DNA of 59,166 nt from Clostridia bacterium (GTDB taxonomy: Bacteria; Bacillota; Clostridia; Oscillospirales; CAG-272), in contig JAFTSW010000044.1 in assembly GCA_017467085.1 (NCBI GenBank), positions 1 to 59,166 of the forward strand, read 5' to 3'. Position 1 is the first letter of the stretch. Every line of letters begins with the position of its first letter. The translations under genes and the position numbers were made by a program. Below, piece by piece: positions 20,134-29,900 of this stretch. The notes under the pieces were generated by a model. The model was not told where the DNA came from, made no database searches, and saw only the letters and a list, made by a program, of their open reading frames with translations.

Positions 20134-20168
20134 AAAAGAAAGCTGCCGCGAGACTTTCTCGCGGCAGC
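20134..20168 (-). terminator. Terminator of copy D
   Basis: Perfect 12-bp stem GCTGCCGCGAGA / TCTCGCGGCAGC with a 3-nt loop. In the minus direction it is followed by TTTCTTTT. It lies beyond the two 100-bp repeats that follow the copy D stop. Confidence 0.85.
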
Positions 20169-20207
20169 GCCGGTATTGATATTTTGCTTTGTTGGTACTG
20201 TACAGCA

Positions 20208-20408
20208 CCCAATGCCGCAGGATTTTGGAGCAGATTTTGCTTGACCGTTACCCGAAGCCGTATTTCATACGGCAAGGGGGTCGGTCGGGCGAAGATGCCC
20301 AAAATCGACCCAATGCCGCAGGATTTTGGAGCAGATTGGCTCGAGCGGCACCCGCCGCCGTATTTCATACGGCAAGTGGGGCAGGTCGGGCGAAGATGCC
20401 CAAAATCC
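20208..20408 (-). repeat. 100-bp structured intergenic repeat, two tandem copies after gene D
   Basis: Unit 1 is 20208-20308 and unit 2 is 20309-20408, both opening with CCCAATGCCGCAGGATTTTGG. Within a unit GGATTTTGG and CCAAAATC can pair as an outer stem enclosing GCCGTAT/ATACGGC and GGGC/GCCC hairpins. The array ends 11 nt after the copy D stop codon in the sense direction. Related copies lie at 26843-26907 and 33562-33760. Confidence 0.85.
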
Positions 20409-20419
20409 AAGGCAAAGCA

Positions 20420-23400
20420 TCAATATTCGTTGGAGAGCAACCACTCCCACTCACCGGGATGGAGGCGCGTTGCGCCCGTTTCCTCGATGATTGCCTTGAC
20501 GGCTGCGGGGAAAGCAAGCTTGTTGTCACCGTAGTAGTAACGGGTTCCGACAACCTTGTGACCGCACTTCTGCCAGTGAGCGTCGCTTCCCATAAAGAAG
20601 GTTTCCTTCTGCTGGGCAGTGAGGTTGGTGGAGCGCACGTTGAAGACGAAGTTATCGGTGGAGTGAATGTTGTAGGACCAAGCACTTTCAACGGTATACT
20701 GCTTGAAGAAGTAGTGCGAGCCACGACGGCGCATATAGAGCGCGTAATCTCTGTCGTTCGCACCTTCCAGCGCACCTCTGTCAGCACCTGCGGAGTGCAT
20801 AACCAGAATGTTGTTGTAGTTCGACCAGTTGGTGGAGGAGCCGTCGAAGTAGTAGCCGTCACTCTGGTTACCCAAGCCGTTACCCGTGGTATCGCTGAAG
20901 ATAACGCAGTTGTGATGGATAAAGTTGATTTGCTTGGGGTTATCAGGCTTCAGGTTGCCGCCTAGCATATAGATGGCACCGCCGTCGCCCTGGTTCTGCA
21001 TAAAGTCGGTGATGTAGTTGTGGTGAATATTGACGTTATACAGGTTGTAGCGGTCATGCTCCTCCCAGGTAGCCGCATTCCAGTACCAGCCAAGGGACAT
21101 ACCCGAGTACGAGCAGCCGATGATGGTATTGTTGGCAACCTCTACATCCTTACAGGAGGGGAGGTACAGCGCAGGCGTGTTGTAGATGCTCTGGGCAATC
21201 TGATGCAGATAGTTGTGGGTAACGGTGACCTTATAGGCGCCGCTACGGTTAGAGAACTCGTTGTTGGCGGAGGCGTGACCGCGGATACGGATGCCCGCAT
21301 CACCAATCATTTCAATCTCGTTGCCCGTAATAGTAACACCCTCGGTTCTGCCCTCGAAGTAGAGAGCGGCACCGCCGATATCGTGGATATAGCAGTCCTG
21401 AACCGTGGAGTCATAGGCATCGTAGAAGGCAATTGCCGCACGGCGGGAGAAGCCCGTCTGTCCCAACTCCTTACTACCCGTGTTGTTAGAGCCTGCCTGG
21501 CCTGCTGCCAAGCCAATCTGGGTCAACGTGTAATCGTCCACGCCCCAGATAGTCAGGTCGGCTATGGTAACATTCTTGGCGTCATGGAAAATCATCATAT
21601 TGTCCATGGTGGGATAGGAGAATACAATCTCCTCGTCGATTCCACTATCGGAGTAGTAGTAGAGGGTACCCGTTTCTACATTGTAGTAGTATTCGCCCGT
21701 GGTATCCATAAATTCCAACGCGTTGGATACGAATACGTGGCGATTGGACATCTTGTAGTTCGGAGGAATTTCAAATTCCTTATACTGCTCAGGATCAAGA
21801 TGCACGGCAACCAGGGTTTCCGTCTTGTTGTGTCTTGTATCGTCGAAGTACACAACGTCCTGATAGTCAACGCCCGCAAGGTCGAGAATGTTGTAGTCCC
21901 ATTCAGCCACGCAGTGCAGCTCGATGCCAAGACCCTGCAGGGTCAGCTTCTCGCTTTCACCTGCCACGTAGGTGCCTGCTTCCTTCATAGCGGCAAGCTT
22001 GGCTTCTACGGTAGTGCGCAGAGCCTCTACCATATCAATATGCAGGTAGATAACGCCGCGAGAGCCGTACACCAGGTCAACGGTGTAGGAAACGGAATCC
22101 AACGTAATGTCTCCCGAAAGCACCTTGGTAAACTGCTCGTGGAAGTGAGCAAATGCCTCGGCGTAATCGGCGCCCATACCGGGACGAAGGGTCGCAGGCG
22201 TCAGGGTCGGGAAGCTGGGGTCGTTGCGGATAGCCTTCAAATCCTTGTATGCCAGGAACCATTCGTAATGCTTGGTATAGGAGGCAAGCAGGTCGGGTCT
22301 ATTCACACCCGCATACTCAACGGCAGGCGCGTGATTCTCTAACTCGCCCTTATCAAAGTAGTACTTTGCCTTGGTGAAGGTACCGTCAATATCTCTGTCA
22401 TAGCGAGAGATGTAGGGGAACTCACCGTTGGCGGTGGTAGTAGGCGTGGAATGTGCCATGGTGGCAGACCAGGTATCTACGTACAGGTTGCGGAACGCGG
22501 GGAACTTGCCCTCGGCGTCTGCCTCAAACTGGTAAACGTATATACCGTCCTTGCCCTCCCAGGGCGTGAAGGCGGAGGTGGGAATATTCAATGCCGTTGT
22601 CAGCTCGGCTGCCTCATCTGCCTCAAGGTCACCCTCAATGGTAAAGGTATATTTGGGGAAGAGCACCTCGGCAAAATCCAGCTCGGCAATTTCACCTACG
22701 TGGTGAATGCCGCCTGCCACACGCAGGACCAGATTGGTGGGCGCATCCAAGCCAACGAGAATGTCGTGACAAGCGTCAAAGGCATCGTTGAAATTGGTAT
22801 AGGGAGCGTTTTCGCTTCCGTCGCCCTTGCCCTCGGCATAGGAGTCAAAGTATACGATGACGTCCTCATAGCAGCCCAAGGCAATCATGTTCAGATAATC
22901 GGAGAAGCCATTCTCAATGACGTTCTGCTGGGTTGCCAGGTAGTTATACACCGTAAAGAGAGAGGTGTTTTCCGCATAGCCGCTGTTGGTCAGGGTTCCG
23001 TAGAAGTAGCTGGAATCGCCGTTTGCGTCCGTCAGCTTAACGTAGGAGACGATACGCACCTTTTCGTTATAAAGGGCATTATCCGCATCTATGTAGGTCA
23101 GGGTAACGGCAACGGTGTCCTCGTCCAACAGATACTTGGCGTCAGCGCCCGAAACGGAGTTAAATACCATATAACGGTAATCGTAGGCACCGTTCTCCAG
23201 CTGGGGCATTTCGTCCTTGCCAAGGTTGACCATCACGCCAACCTCAACGGCAAAGCCTGCCTGCATAATAGCGGCAAGAGAGGAATACTGCAGGTCAAAA
23301 TAGAAGCGGATAGCGTCGGACATATCGTCCTTGACGCCAACGCCCGCAGGCTGAATCCAAACGCCCGCCATACCGTTATCCAGCGCCGCCTGTGCCTCTT

Positions 23401-26400
23401 CCTTGGTCATATCGAAGGAGAGGTGCGCAAACGCCTTGAATACGGTTGCCTTGTCGGGAATGCTGGCAAGAGCCTGCTGTAGCAGCGTTACGTCCAAATC
23501 AAAGTAGTAGCAAACGTCGGCTACGTAGTTCTGGAGCATTTCCGCCTCGGTAAGAATTCTGTCGTACACACGAACGGAATACATCGTGGAGGCAAGGCCA
23601 CGCCAGATGTCAAAGTGCTTATCCTCTACCTCGTCGTTGGTCATGTACTTATCCGCGCCAACGGTGAGGCTTGCGCTGATTCCTCTGTTATAGAGAATTT
23701 TATACTGAGAGGAGGTTCCCGCATCGGCGTCCTCAATCATATCGTGGACAATAGCGTAGTTGATAATCTCGTCAACGGCTACCTCCGCAAGGGCGTTATC
23801 CACACCAACCTGCACACGTCCTGTGGCCGGGGGATGATCCCAGTCGCCCGTGCTCTGGTAGAGCCAGCGGCGCTGCATCTGGGCGTCGCCAACGTGGCTA
23901 TAGCAGGAGAAGCCCATACAGCGTAAGGCGCCAAGCACGAAGGCGCGCTCGTAATATTTGCCATAGGTGGAATAATCATCGAAGTAACGGGAAATGGTGC
24001 CGTCCTCAGATTCCACCGTGGTACCCTCGGGCGCCAAAATGGTTTCAATGGTGTAGTCGCCGTCGGGAAGAAGCTCGTAATCAAGGGTCAGGTAGAAGTT
24101 GTCATTCGTTCTGGCACGAATGGTAACGGTATGAGCGTCAGCGTCAGCCTGAGAAACGGTATCGCGAATCTTCAAGCCGCCGTCCTCGCTTCTGTACCAG
24201 CCCTTACCTACCAGGGTACCGTAGGAGCCTGCCTTCACGGCGTTGCCCCACATAACCTCGCTCTCACCCATACGGGTGGCGGTGGAGAAGCCGTCATAGG
24301 AGGAAAGAAGAACCTGCAAGCCGTCGGTTACGTAGAGGGTGTTTTCCGGGTCGAAGGTAACCTCGTAGAACTTCAGGGTTTCCTCAATGGCGGTCTTGAC
24401 GCTTTCCTTATCGGTAGTAAAGCTGCTGCCACTGAAGGAGCTAACGATTGCGGCAAGCTCCTCGGCGCTCAGGTTTTCCAAAATGGAAAGCTCAACCTTT
24501 GCCAGCGCCAGCATATCCACGAAGTGGTTGAATGCCATTTCATACTCGGTCAGAACCGTATCGTACACACGAATGGCGTATACGTCAACGGGAGCGCGCT
24601 GGAAGAGGTAGAAGGAGGCATCACTTCCCTCCTCGGCATAAAACTTGTTGCCCTGCTGAGATACGGTAGAAACCGCACCCGTGTTTTTGAAAACACCGGT
24701 CTTGGTTGCCGTACCGTTTTTCAGAATGGAATACTTTGCGGTAATCTCGCTTCCGCTGACGGAGATATCGCGCATTACCTGCTGGGTGTAAATGCCCAAC
24801 GAGGCACGGGATGCTTCCCCGTAAAGCTGCCCGTTCAGATAGTTGCCCGAATACCAACCGCCCGCACCGGGGGCGATGAAGTAACGCACTATATGGGCAC
24901 CGCTACCAAGGGTAGTACCGTTACCGCGGTCGTACACGACCTTCAGCTGACCGAAGGCGTCAGCCAAAGCGCCGCCCCACCAGGCATTGCCGTTATAGTC
25001 GCCTATAATATTGCCTTCCGCGTCTACAATCTTCAGATAATCGTAGAAGACAACGGACTCAACGGTGAAGTCCTCTATGGGCAGAGCGTCACCGCCAAGG
25101 TTCAGCTTGATATCGGTGCCGTTATTGCCGCCCGTTCCGTCGGCAAGGATGGTCAGGTCATATCCGACGCCGCCGCCCTCCAGCTTCTGCCAGAGAGAGC
25201 CAATAAAGGTGGCGTCATAGTTCTTCATCTTGTCAAACCAGGTGGACTGGCCGTTTTCAAGCGCAACGGAGTTATGCTCGTACGCCGTCAGAAGGGTGAC
25301 GAGAGAGCCGCCGTTTTCGGTCTTGCTGCCATCGGCGCCAACGTACATTTTATCGTAATCGCTCATCGCACGGGCTGCGCCTGCAATAGCGGCAAGCTCG
25401 GCAAGATTGTCGGCGATTTGCTCGATTTCCTCCGCGGTGGTGTCAAAATCCTCTAACGCAACAAGCTCCAGAAAATCCTTACGGGATGCCTCGTCCAGCT
25501 CATCATATACCGAGAAGGCAACGCCCGAATGAATCAGAATATCCACAGCGGCGTTGGTGAGCATTTCGCTCTTGGTCAGGGGCTTGGTGTACAGACGCAC
25601 CGCATAGTAGGTTGCGGGCATCGCGCGGTTGATGATGAACTTGCCAACGTAAGGAGAATCGTCCTTGTTGCAAGCGTTCATGCCCTGGGAAAGGGCGGTT
25701 TCCTCGCCATTCTTATAGAATCTGTACACGTGCTGAGTGGAGGTGGTGTTCAGATTGATGGCAAGAGTGAAGGTGGAAAGGTCATTCTGGTATGCCGTCA
25801 GCTGGTTGTTCCAAGCGCTGGAAGCAAGGCCGCAGTGGCTCCAGCCGTCATCCGTGGTGGTATCTGCCTCGGTTACCATAGCGGGCATACCGTTGTTGTC
25901 ACGAGGGTCACCCTGCGCGCCGCACCACAGGAAGGTGCGCAGTCGGCCAAGGGACATATTCGCCGTAGTGGAATATTTTACCACGGGAGTCACGCCGTCG
26001 GCGTTTGCAGTCAAGCCGCGCACAGAGGCAACGATTTCCAGGGTATAGGTATCCGTGGGAAGAAGGGAGGCATCCATGGAAAGGGTGTAATTATTATCGA
26101 ACTCGGCACTATCGTAGCCGACACCGCCATTGGTTCCTTCCTTCCAGGTGCCGCCAAGGGTGGCGTGCTGGGTGGCGCCCGAAACGGTGTTATTCCATTT
26201 ACCGTTTGCCAGGTCCACGGAGGAGTCGCCCTTAAAGGCGGTCAGAAAGACGGCAAGGGTACCGCCGTTCTCCGTTTGGCTTCCGTCAATACCCACGTAC
26301 AAGTCCTTATAGCTTGTAGCGGTGCTTTGCGAGGCGGCGCCGCCACCCGACGCGCCCGTTTCTGCCGAGGCAGGAAAGAGAGCGGTGGGAATCAGGGCAA

Positions 26401-26446
26401 CCAGCATACAAAGTGCCAGAAGGGTGCTCAAAATTCTCTTCTTCAT
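20420..26446 (-). CDS. Giant secreted LamG / beta-helix protein, array copy D
   Basis: This 2,008-residue protein, the shortest of the array, starts at ATG 26446, 8 nt after AGGAG. The signal peptide ends PTALFPASA. LamG-like modules start near residues 52 (type I), 367 (type II) and 705 (type III). The 'RFYF' module is near 1045. The beta-helix opens near 1199 with YFDSYAEGKGDGS. It carries a helical insert at about 1382-1449 (KHYEWFLAYKDLK) but lacks the long coiled coil of A, B, C and F; there only AKLAAMKEAGTYVAGESEKL remains. PbH1 rungs from about 1632 include DCYIHDIGGAALYFEGR. It ends PGEWEWLLSNEY. Its 3' end and downstream sequence closely match copy E. Probably a secreted glycan-binding or glycan-degrading protein; activity not demonstrated by any residue I can point to. 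Confidence 0.9.
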   Translation of the reverse strand: MKKRILSTLLALCMLVALIPTALFPASAETGASGGGAASQSTATSYKDLYVGIDGSQTENGGTLAVFLTAFKGDSSVDLANGKWNNTVSGATQHATLGGTWKEGTNGGVGYDSAEFDNNYTLSMDASLLPTDTYTLEIVASVRGLTANADGVTPVVKYSTTANMSLGRLRTFLWCGAQGDPRDNNGMPAMVTEADTTTDDGWSHCGLASSAWNNQLTAYQNDLSTFTLAINLNTTSTQHVYRFYKNGEETALSQGMNACNKDDSPYVGKFIINRAMPATYYAVRLYTKPLTKSEMLTNAAVDILIHSGVAFSVYDELDEASRKDFLELVALEDFDTTAEEIEQIADNLAELAAIAGAARAMSDYDKMYVGADGSKTENGGSLVTLLTAYEHNSVALENGQSTWFDKMKNYDATFIGSLWQKLEGGGVGYDLTILADGTGGNNGTDIKLNLGGDALPIEDFTVESVVFYDYLKIVDAEGNIIGDYNGNAWWGGALADAFGQLKVVYDRGNGTTLGSGAHIVRYFIAPGAGGWYSGNYLNGQLYGEASRASLGIYTQQVMRDISVSGSEITAKYSILKNGTATKTGVFKNTGAVSTVSQQGNKFYAEEGSDASFYLFQRAPVDVYAIRVYDTVLTEYEMAFNHFVDMLALAKVELSILENLSAEELAAIVSSFSGSSFTTDKESVKTAIEETLKFYEVTFDPENTLYVTDGLQVLLSSYDGFSTATRMGESEVMWGNAVKAGSYGTLVGKGWYRSEDGGLKIRDTVSQADADAHTVTIRARTNDNFYLTLDYELLPDGDYTIETILAPEGTTVESEDGTISRYFDDYSTYGKYYERAFVLGALRCMGFSCYSHVGDAQMQRRWLYQSTGDWDHPPATGRVQVGVDNALAEVAVDEIINYAIVHDMIEDADAGTSSQYKILYNRGISASLTVGADKYMTNDEVEDKHFDIWRGLASTMYSVRVYDRILTEAEMLQNYVADVCYYFDLDVTLLQQALASIPDKATVFKAFAHLSFDMTKEEAQAALDNGMAGVWIQPAGVGVKDDMSDAIRFYFDLQYSSLAAIMQAGFAVEVGVMVNLGKDEMPQLENGAYDYRYMVFNSVSGADAKYLLDEDTVAVTLTYIDADNALYNEKVRIVSYVKLTDANGDSSYFYGTLTNSGYAENTSLFTVYNYLATQQNVIENGFSDYLNMIALGCYEDVIVYFDSYAEGKGDGSENAPYTNFNDAFDACHDILVGLDAPTNLVLRVAGGIHHVGEIAELDFAEVLFPKYTFTIEGDLEADEAAELTTALNIPTSAFTPWEGKDGIYVYQFEADAEGKFPAFRNLYVDTWSATMAHSTPTTTANGEFPYISRYDRDIDGTFTKAKYYFDKGELENHAPAVEYAGVNRPDLLASYTKHYEWFLAYKDLKAIRNDPSFPTLTPATLRPGMGADYAEAFAHFHEQFTKVLSGDITLDSVSYTVDLVYGSRGVIYLHIDMVEALRTTVEAKLAAMKEAGTYVAGESEKLTLQGLGIELHCVAEWDYNILDLAGVDYQDVVYFDDTRHNKTETLVAVHLDPEQYKEFEIPPNYKMSNRHVFVSNALEFMDTTGEYYYNVETGTLYYYSDSGIDEEIVFSYPTMDNMMIFHDAKNVTIADLTIWGVDDYTLTQIGLAAGQAGSNNTGSKELGQTGFSRRAAIAFYDAYDSTVQDCYIHDIGGAALYFEGRTEGVTITGNEIEMIGDAGIRIRGHASANNEFSNRSGAYKVTVTHNYLHQIAQSIYNTPALYLPSCKDVEVANNTIIGCSYSGMSLGWYWNAATWEEHDRYNLYNVNIHHNYITDFMQNQGDGGAIYMLGGNLKPDNPKQINFIHHNCVIFSDTTGNGLGNQSDGYYFDGSSTNWSNYNNILVMHSAGADRGALEGANDRDYALYMRRRGSHYFFKQYTVESAWSYNIHSTDNFVFNVRSTNLTAQQKETFFMGSDAHWQKCGHKVVGTRYYYGDNKLAFPAAVKAIIEETGATRLHPGEWEWLLSNEY

Positions 26447-26509
26447 CTGTTTTTCTCCTTTTTTTCGGTATAAAAAGCAAATATCATAAGGCTAATATTA
26501 CTCTGTTTA

Positions 26510-26538
26510 ATTATACACGAAGAAGGCTCAAAAAGCAA
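26510..26538 (-). promoter_or_regulatory. Promoter of copy D
   Basis: TTGCTT, 17 bp, TATAAT preceded by GTG, with a leader of about 57 nt. The shared upstream motif lies exactly 44 bp before the -35 box. Confidence 0.8.
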
Positions 26539-26582
26539 GGGGGCAAAAGCAACTTTGTCAAAAAAGCCATTTTCCGCTCCCC

Positions 26583-26595
26583 GTTTTTGTGCAAA
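26583..26595. promoter_or_regulatory. Shared array upstream motif, copy D site
   Basis: GTTTTTGTGCAAA, with TTTTG-TG-CAAAA dyad symmetry, exactly 44 bp upstream of the copy D -35 box. Confidence 0.55.
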
Positions 26596-26673
26596 ACGCC
26601 AAATTGCCCCTGAAAGCAAAATGGCAAGACCCCCGAAAAAGCAAGACAGCACGCCACTTTTTCCGATTTCATC

Positions 26674-26701
26674 AAAAAGGCATATAGTCAATTTTTTTAA
26701 C
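26674..26701 (-). promoter_or_regulatory. Conserved element upstream of copies D and E (D copy)
   Basis: The minus-strand core AAATTGACTATATG and its flanks recur at 33308-33335. Both copies begin 135 bp upstream of the respective -35 box. TTGACT resembles a -35 box but no -10 box follows at the right distance, so its role is unknown. Confidence 0.5.
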
Positions 26702-26722
26702 TTTTTGCCCTGTATTTCGCAC

Positions 26723-26760
26723 AAAAAAGATGCCGCGAAAAGCTTTCGCGGCATCTTTTT
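26723..26760 (-). terminator. Terminator of copy E (bidirectional shape)
   Basis: Perfect 12-bp stem GATGCCGCGAAA / TTTCGCGGCATC with a 3-nt loop, flanked by A6 and T5, so a T run follows it in either direction. Confidence 0.88.
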
Positions 26761-26763
26761 GCG

Positions 26764-26845
26764 TTATGATTGCCCTTGCGGGCAAGCTATGAGTTATGAG
26801 GTGCTTCGCACCGTTATGATTGGCTTCGCCAAGCTGCTATGCAGC
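26764..26845. repeat. Cluster of four small hairpins
   Basis: Four stem-loops in a row: TTGCCC/GGGCAA (26770-26785), GGTGC/GCACC (26800-26812), TTGGC/GCCAA (26820-26832) and GCTGC/GCAGC (26833-26845). GTTATGA spacers recur before and between the first three. The cluster runs straight into the truncated 100-bp repeat. Confidence 0.7.
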
Positions 26846-26907
26846 GGCACCCGCCGCCGTATTCCATACGGCAAGCGGGGTCGGTCGGGCGAAGATGCCC
26901 AAAATCC
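26843..26907 (-). repeat. Truncated copy of the 100-bp structured repeat after gene E
   Basis: It matches the last 65 bp of the repeat units at 20208-20408 and 33562-33760, with the half containing GGATTTTGG missing. It ends 11 nt after the copy E stop, and those 11 nt are the same as after copy D. Confidence 0.85.
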
Positions 26908-26918
26908 AAGGCAAAGCA

Positions 26919-29900
26919 TCAATATTCGTTGGAGAGCAACCACTCCCATTCACCGGGATGCATATGAGAGCCGCATTCCTCCATCTGCGCCTTGATGGCA
27001 GCCGAGAAGGCAAGCTTATTTTCACCGTAGAAGTAGCGGGTTCCCACAACCTTGTGTCCGCAGGCTTGCCATTGGGATTCTTTACCCATAGAGAAGACCT
27101 CGCTCTGCTGGGTCTTGGCACTGGTGGCACGGACGTTGAAGATGAAGTTGTCGGTGGAATGGATGTTATAGGACCAAGCGCTACCCGTGGTGGTGTGCTG
27201 CTTGAAGATGTAGTGAGAGCCCTTACGGCGCATATAGAGCGCGTAATCTCTGTCGCTTGCGCCCGGCTTGTCGCCTCTGTCGGCACCCGCGGACTGCTCT
27301 ACCAGAATGTTGTTGTAGTTGGACCAGTTGGTGGAGGAGCCGTCGAAGTAATAGCCGTCGCACTGTCCGCCCAAGCCGTTACCCGTGGTATCGCTGAACA
27401 CCACGTAGTTATGGTGCATAAAGTTGATTTGCTTGGGGTTATCGGGCTTCAGGTTGCCGCCTAACACGTAAATCGCGCCACCGTCGCTGAGGAACTGCAT
27501 AAAGTCGGTGATGTAGTTGTGGTGGATGTTGACGTTATAGAGGTTGTAGCCACCGTGCTCCTCCCAGGTTGCCTTGCTCCAGGACCAGCCCAAGGACATA
27601 CCCGAGTAGTTGCAGCCGATAATGGTGTTTTTGTAAATTTCCACATCCTTACAGGACGCCATATACAGAGCAGGCGCGTTGTAGATGCTTTGGGCAATCT
27701 CGTGCAGATAATTCTGGGTGATGGTGACTCTTTCCGCGCCGCTTCGGTAGGAGAACTCGTTGTTGCCTGCGGCATAGCCACGGATACGGATACCCGAGTC
27801 GCCAATCATTTCCAGCTCGTTGCCCATCAGCAAGGTGTCCTCTACTCTACCCTCCATATAGATGCCCGCGCCGCCGATATCGTGGATATAGCAATCCTGT
27901 ATAGTGACGCCATAGGCGTTATACATAGCAATCGCCGCGCGGCGGGAGAAGGAGGTTTCCAGCTTAAGGCCATCACCGAGCGCATTGGCACCTGCCTGGC
28001 TTGCCGCCATACCAATACGGGTGAGGGTGTAATCATCCAAACCCCAGATAGTCAGGTCGGAGATAGTCAGGTTTCTGGCTTCTCGGAAGACCAAAAGGTT
28101 TTCCATCGTAGGATAGGAAACGGTCAAGCCGTCCAAGCCCTGCTCGGTGTAATAGTAAAGCTTACCGTTGTCAACATCGTAGTAGTATTCGCCCTCTTTA
28201 TCCACAAACTCCAGGGCGTTACGCAGGAATACGTATCTGTTTGCCATAGAGTTACCCGAGGGAATCTGGAACTTAGCATACTGCTCCATATTGGCGTATA
28301 CCGCTACGCAGGTATCAACCGTATTGTGTCTTTCATCGTAGTAGTATGCCACGTCATCAAAGTCGATACCGTCAACATCGATGATGTTATAGTCCCAGTT
28401 GGCGTGGGCGTGCAGCTCGAGACCGCTGCCCTGCAGCACCAGCTTTTCGCTTTCACCTGCCACGTAGGTGCCTGCCTCCTTCATAGCGGCAAGCTTAGCC
28501 TCTACGGTCGCGCGCAGAGCCTCTACCATCTCTATGCGCAGGTAGAAGACGCCCGTACGGTCAGCGTTGTTTGCAATAGCGGGCAGGGTGTAATCCACAT
28601 CCGTTAGCTTCTGCTCTCCATCCTTTGCCTTGCAAAGCTCCTCGTGGAAATGCGCAAAGCCCTCGGCATAATCGGTGCCCATACCGCTTCTGACATCTTC
28701 TACGGTCAATGCCTTGTAGGCGTCGTTGGAAATGGTCAGGTCCCTATACTTTGCCTTCAAGTCGGACAGCGCCAAGAACCACTCGTAATGCTTGGTGTAG
28801 GACGCAAGCAGGTCGGTTCTTCCGGGGAGATTCTTGAACTCCTCGGCAGGGGCGTGCTCAGCCAGAACGCCGTTGTCATAGTAATATTCTGCCTTGAGGA
28901 AGGTTCCTACCATATCTCTGTCAAAGGGAGTGGTAAAGGGGAATTCTCCGTAGGCGGTGGTGGTGGGCGTGCTATGGGCAAGGTCTGCCGTCATACCGTA
29001 TACATAGAGGTTACGGAACTTAGGATAGTTACCCTCGGCATCGGGGGCAAACTCAAAGACGTAGAGTCCGTCCTTGCCTTCCACTGCCTTAAAGGCGGCG
29101 ATGGGGATATCCAGGGCGGTGGTCAGCTCGGGCGCCTCGTCTGCCTCGTAGTTTCCTTCAATATTAAAGGTATACTCAGAGTACGAGATTTCGCCAAAAT
29201 CAAGCTCGGCAACCTGGGACACGCGATGAATACCACCCTCCACGAAGAGGGTTACGTTGGTGGGCTTATCCAATGCCGTCAATATCTCTTTGCAGGCGTC
29301 GAAGGCATCGTTGAAATTTGTGTAGGGCGCGTCCTTGCTTCCGTCACCCGTGCCCTCGGCGTAGGAGTCGAAGTATATAATCTCATCGTAGTAGCAATCC
29401 TTGACCAGCATAGCCAGATAATCGGTCAAGCCCTCCTCCGCGATGGATGCACAATCCTTCAGATATTTATACACCGTGAAGAGAGAGGTATCGGTATCGT
29501 AGGCGCTGTTGCCAAGACCGCTGTAGAAGTAGATGTCGGTTCCCTCGGCATCCGTCAGCTTTACATAGGATACCACGCGGATTTTTTCGTTATACAGCTC
29601 ACGGTCCGCGTCCTGATAGGACAGGGTAACGGCGTAGGTGTCCTCATCCAGGAAATAGGAGGAGTTGATACCCGAAACGGAGTTAAAGGCAACAAAGCGA
29701 TAGTCATAGGCACCGTTGGCAACAGGATTTTCATCCTTGCCCACGTTAACGAGGGTGCCAAGCTCTACCTTGAAGCCTGCCGCCATAATAGCGGCGATAG
29801 CGGGATACTGCAGGGTGAAATAGAAGCGGATGGCATCCGACATATCGCCCTTGATGGCAACACCGTCGGTACGCACCCAAATGCCTGCCATGGCGTTATC

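Noticed and set aside
20121-20965. Short frames running through the 100-bp repeats and into copy D
   Set aside because: The frames exist only because the repeat period leaves them open; they continue antisense into gene D and lack a start signal.
26723-26851. Hairpin-rich interval as a possible tRNA or structured RNA gene
   Set aside because: It resolves into a terminator and four independent short stem-loops with no anticodon arm, T-arm consensus or promoter.
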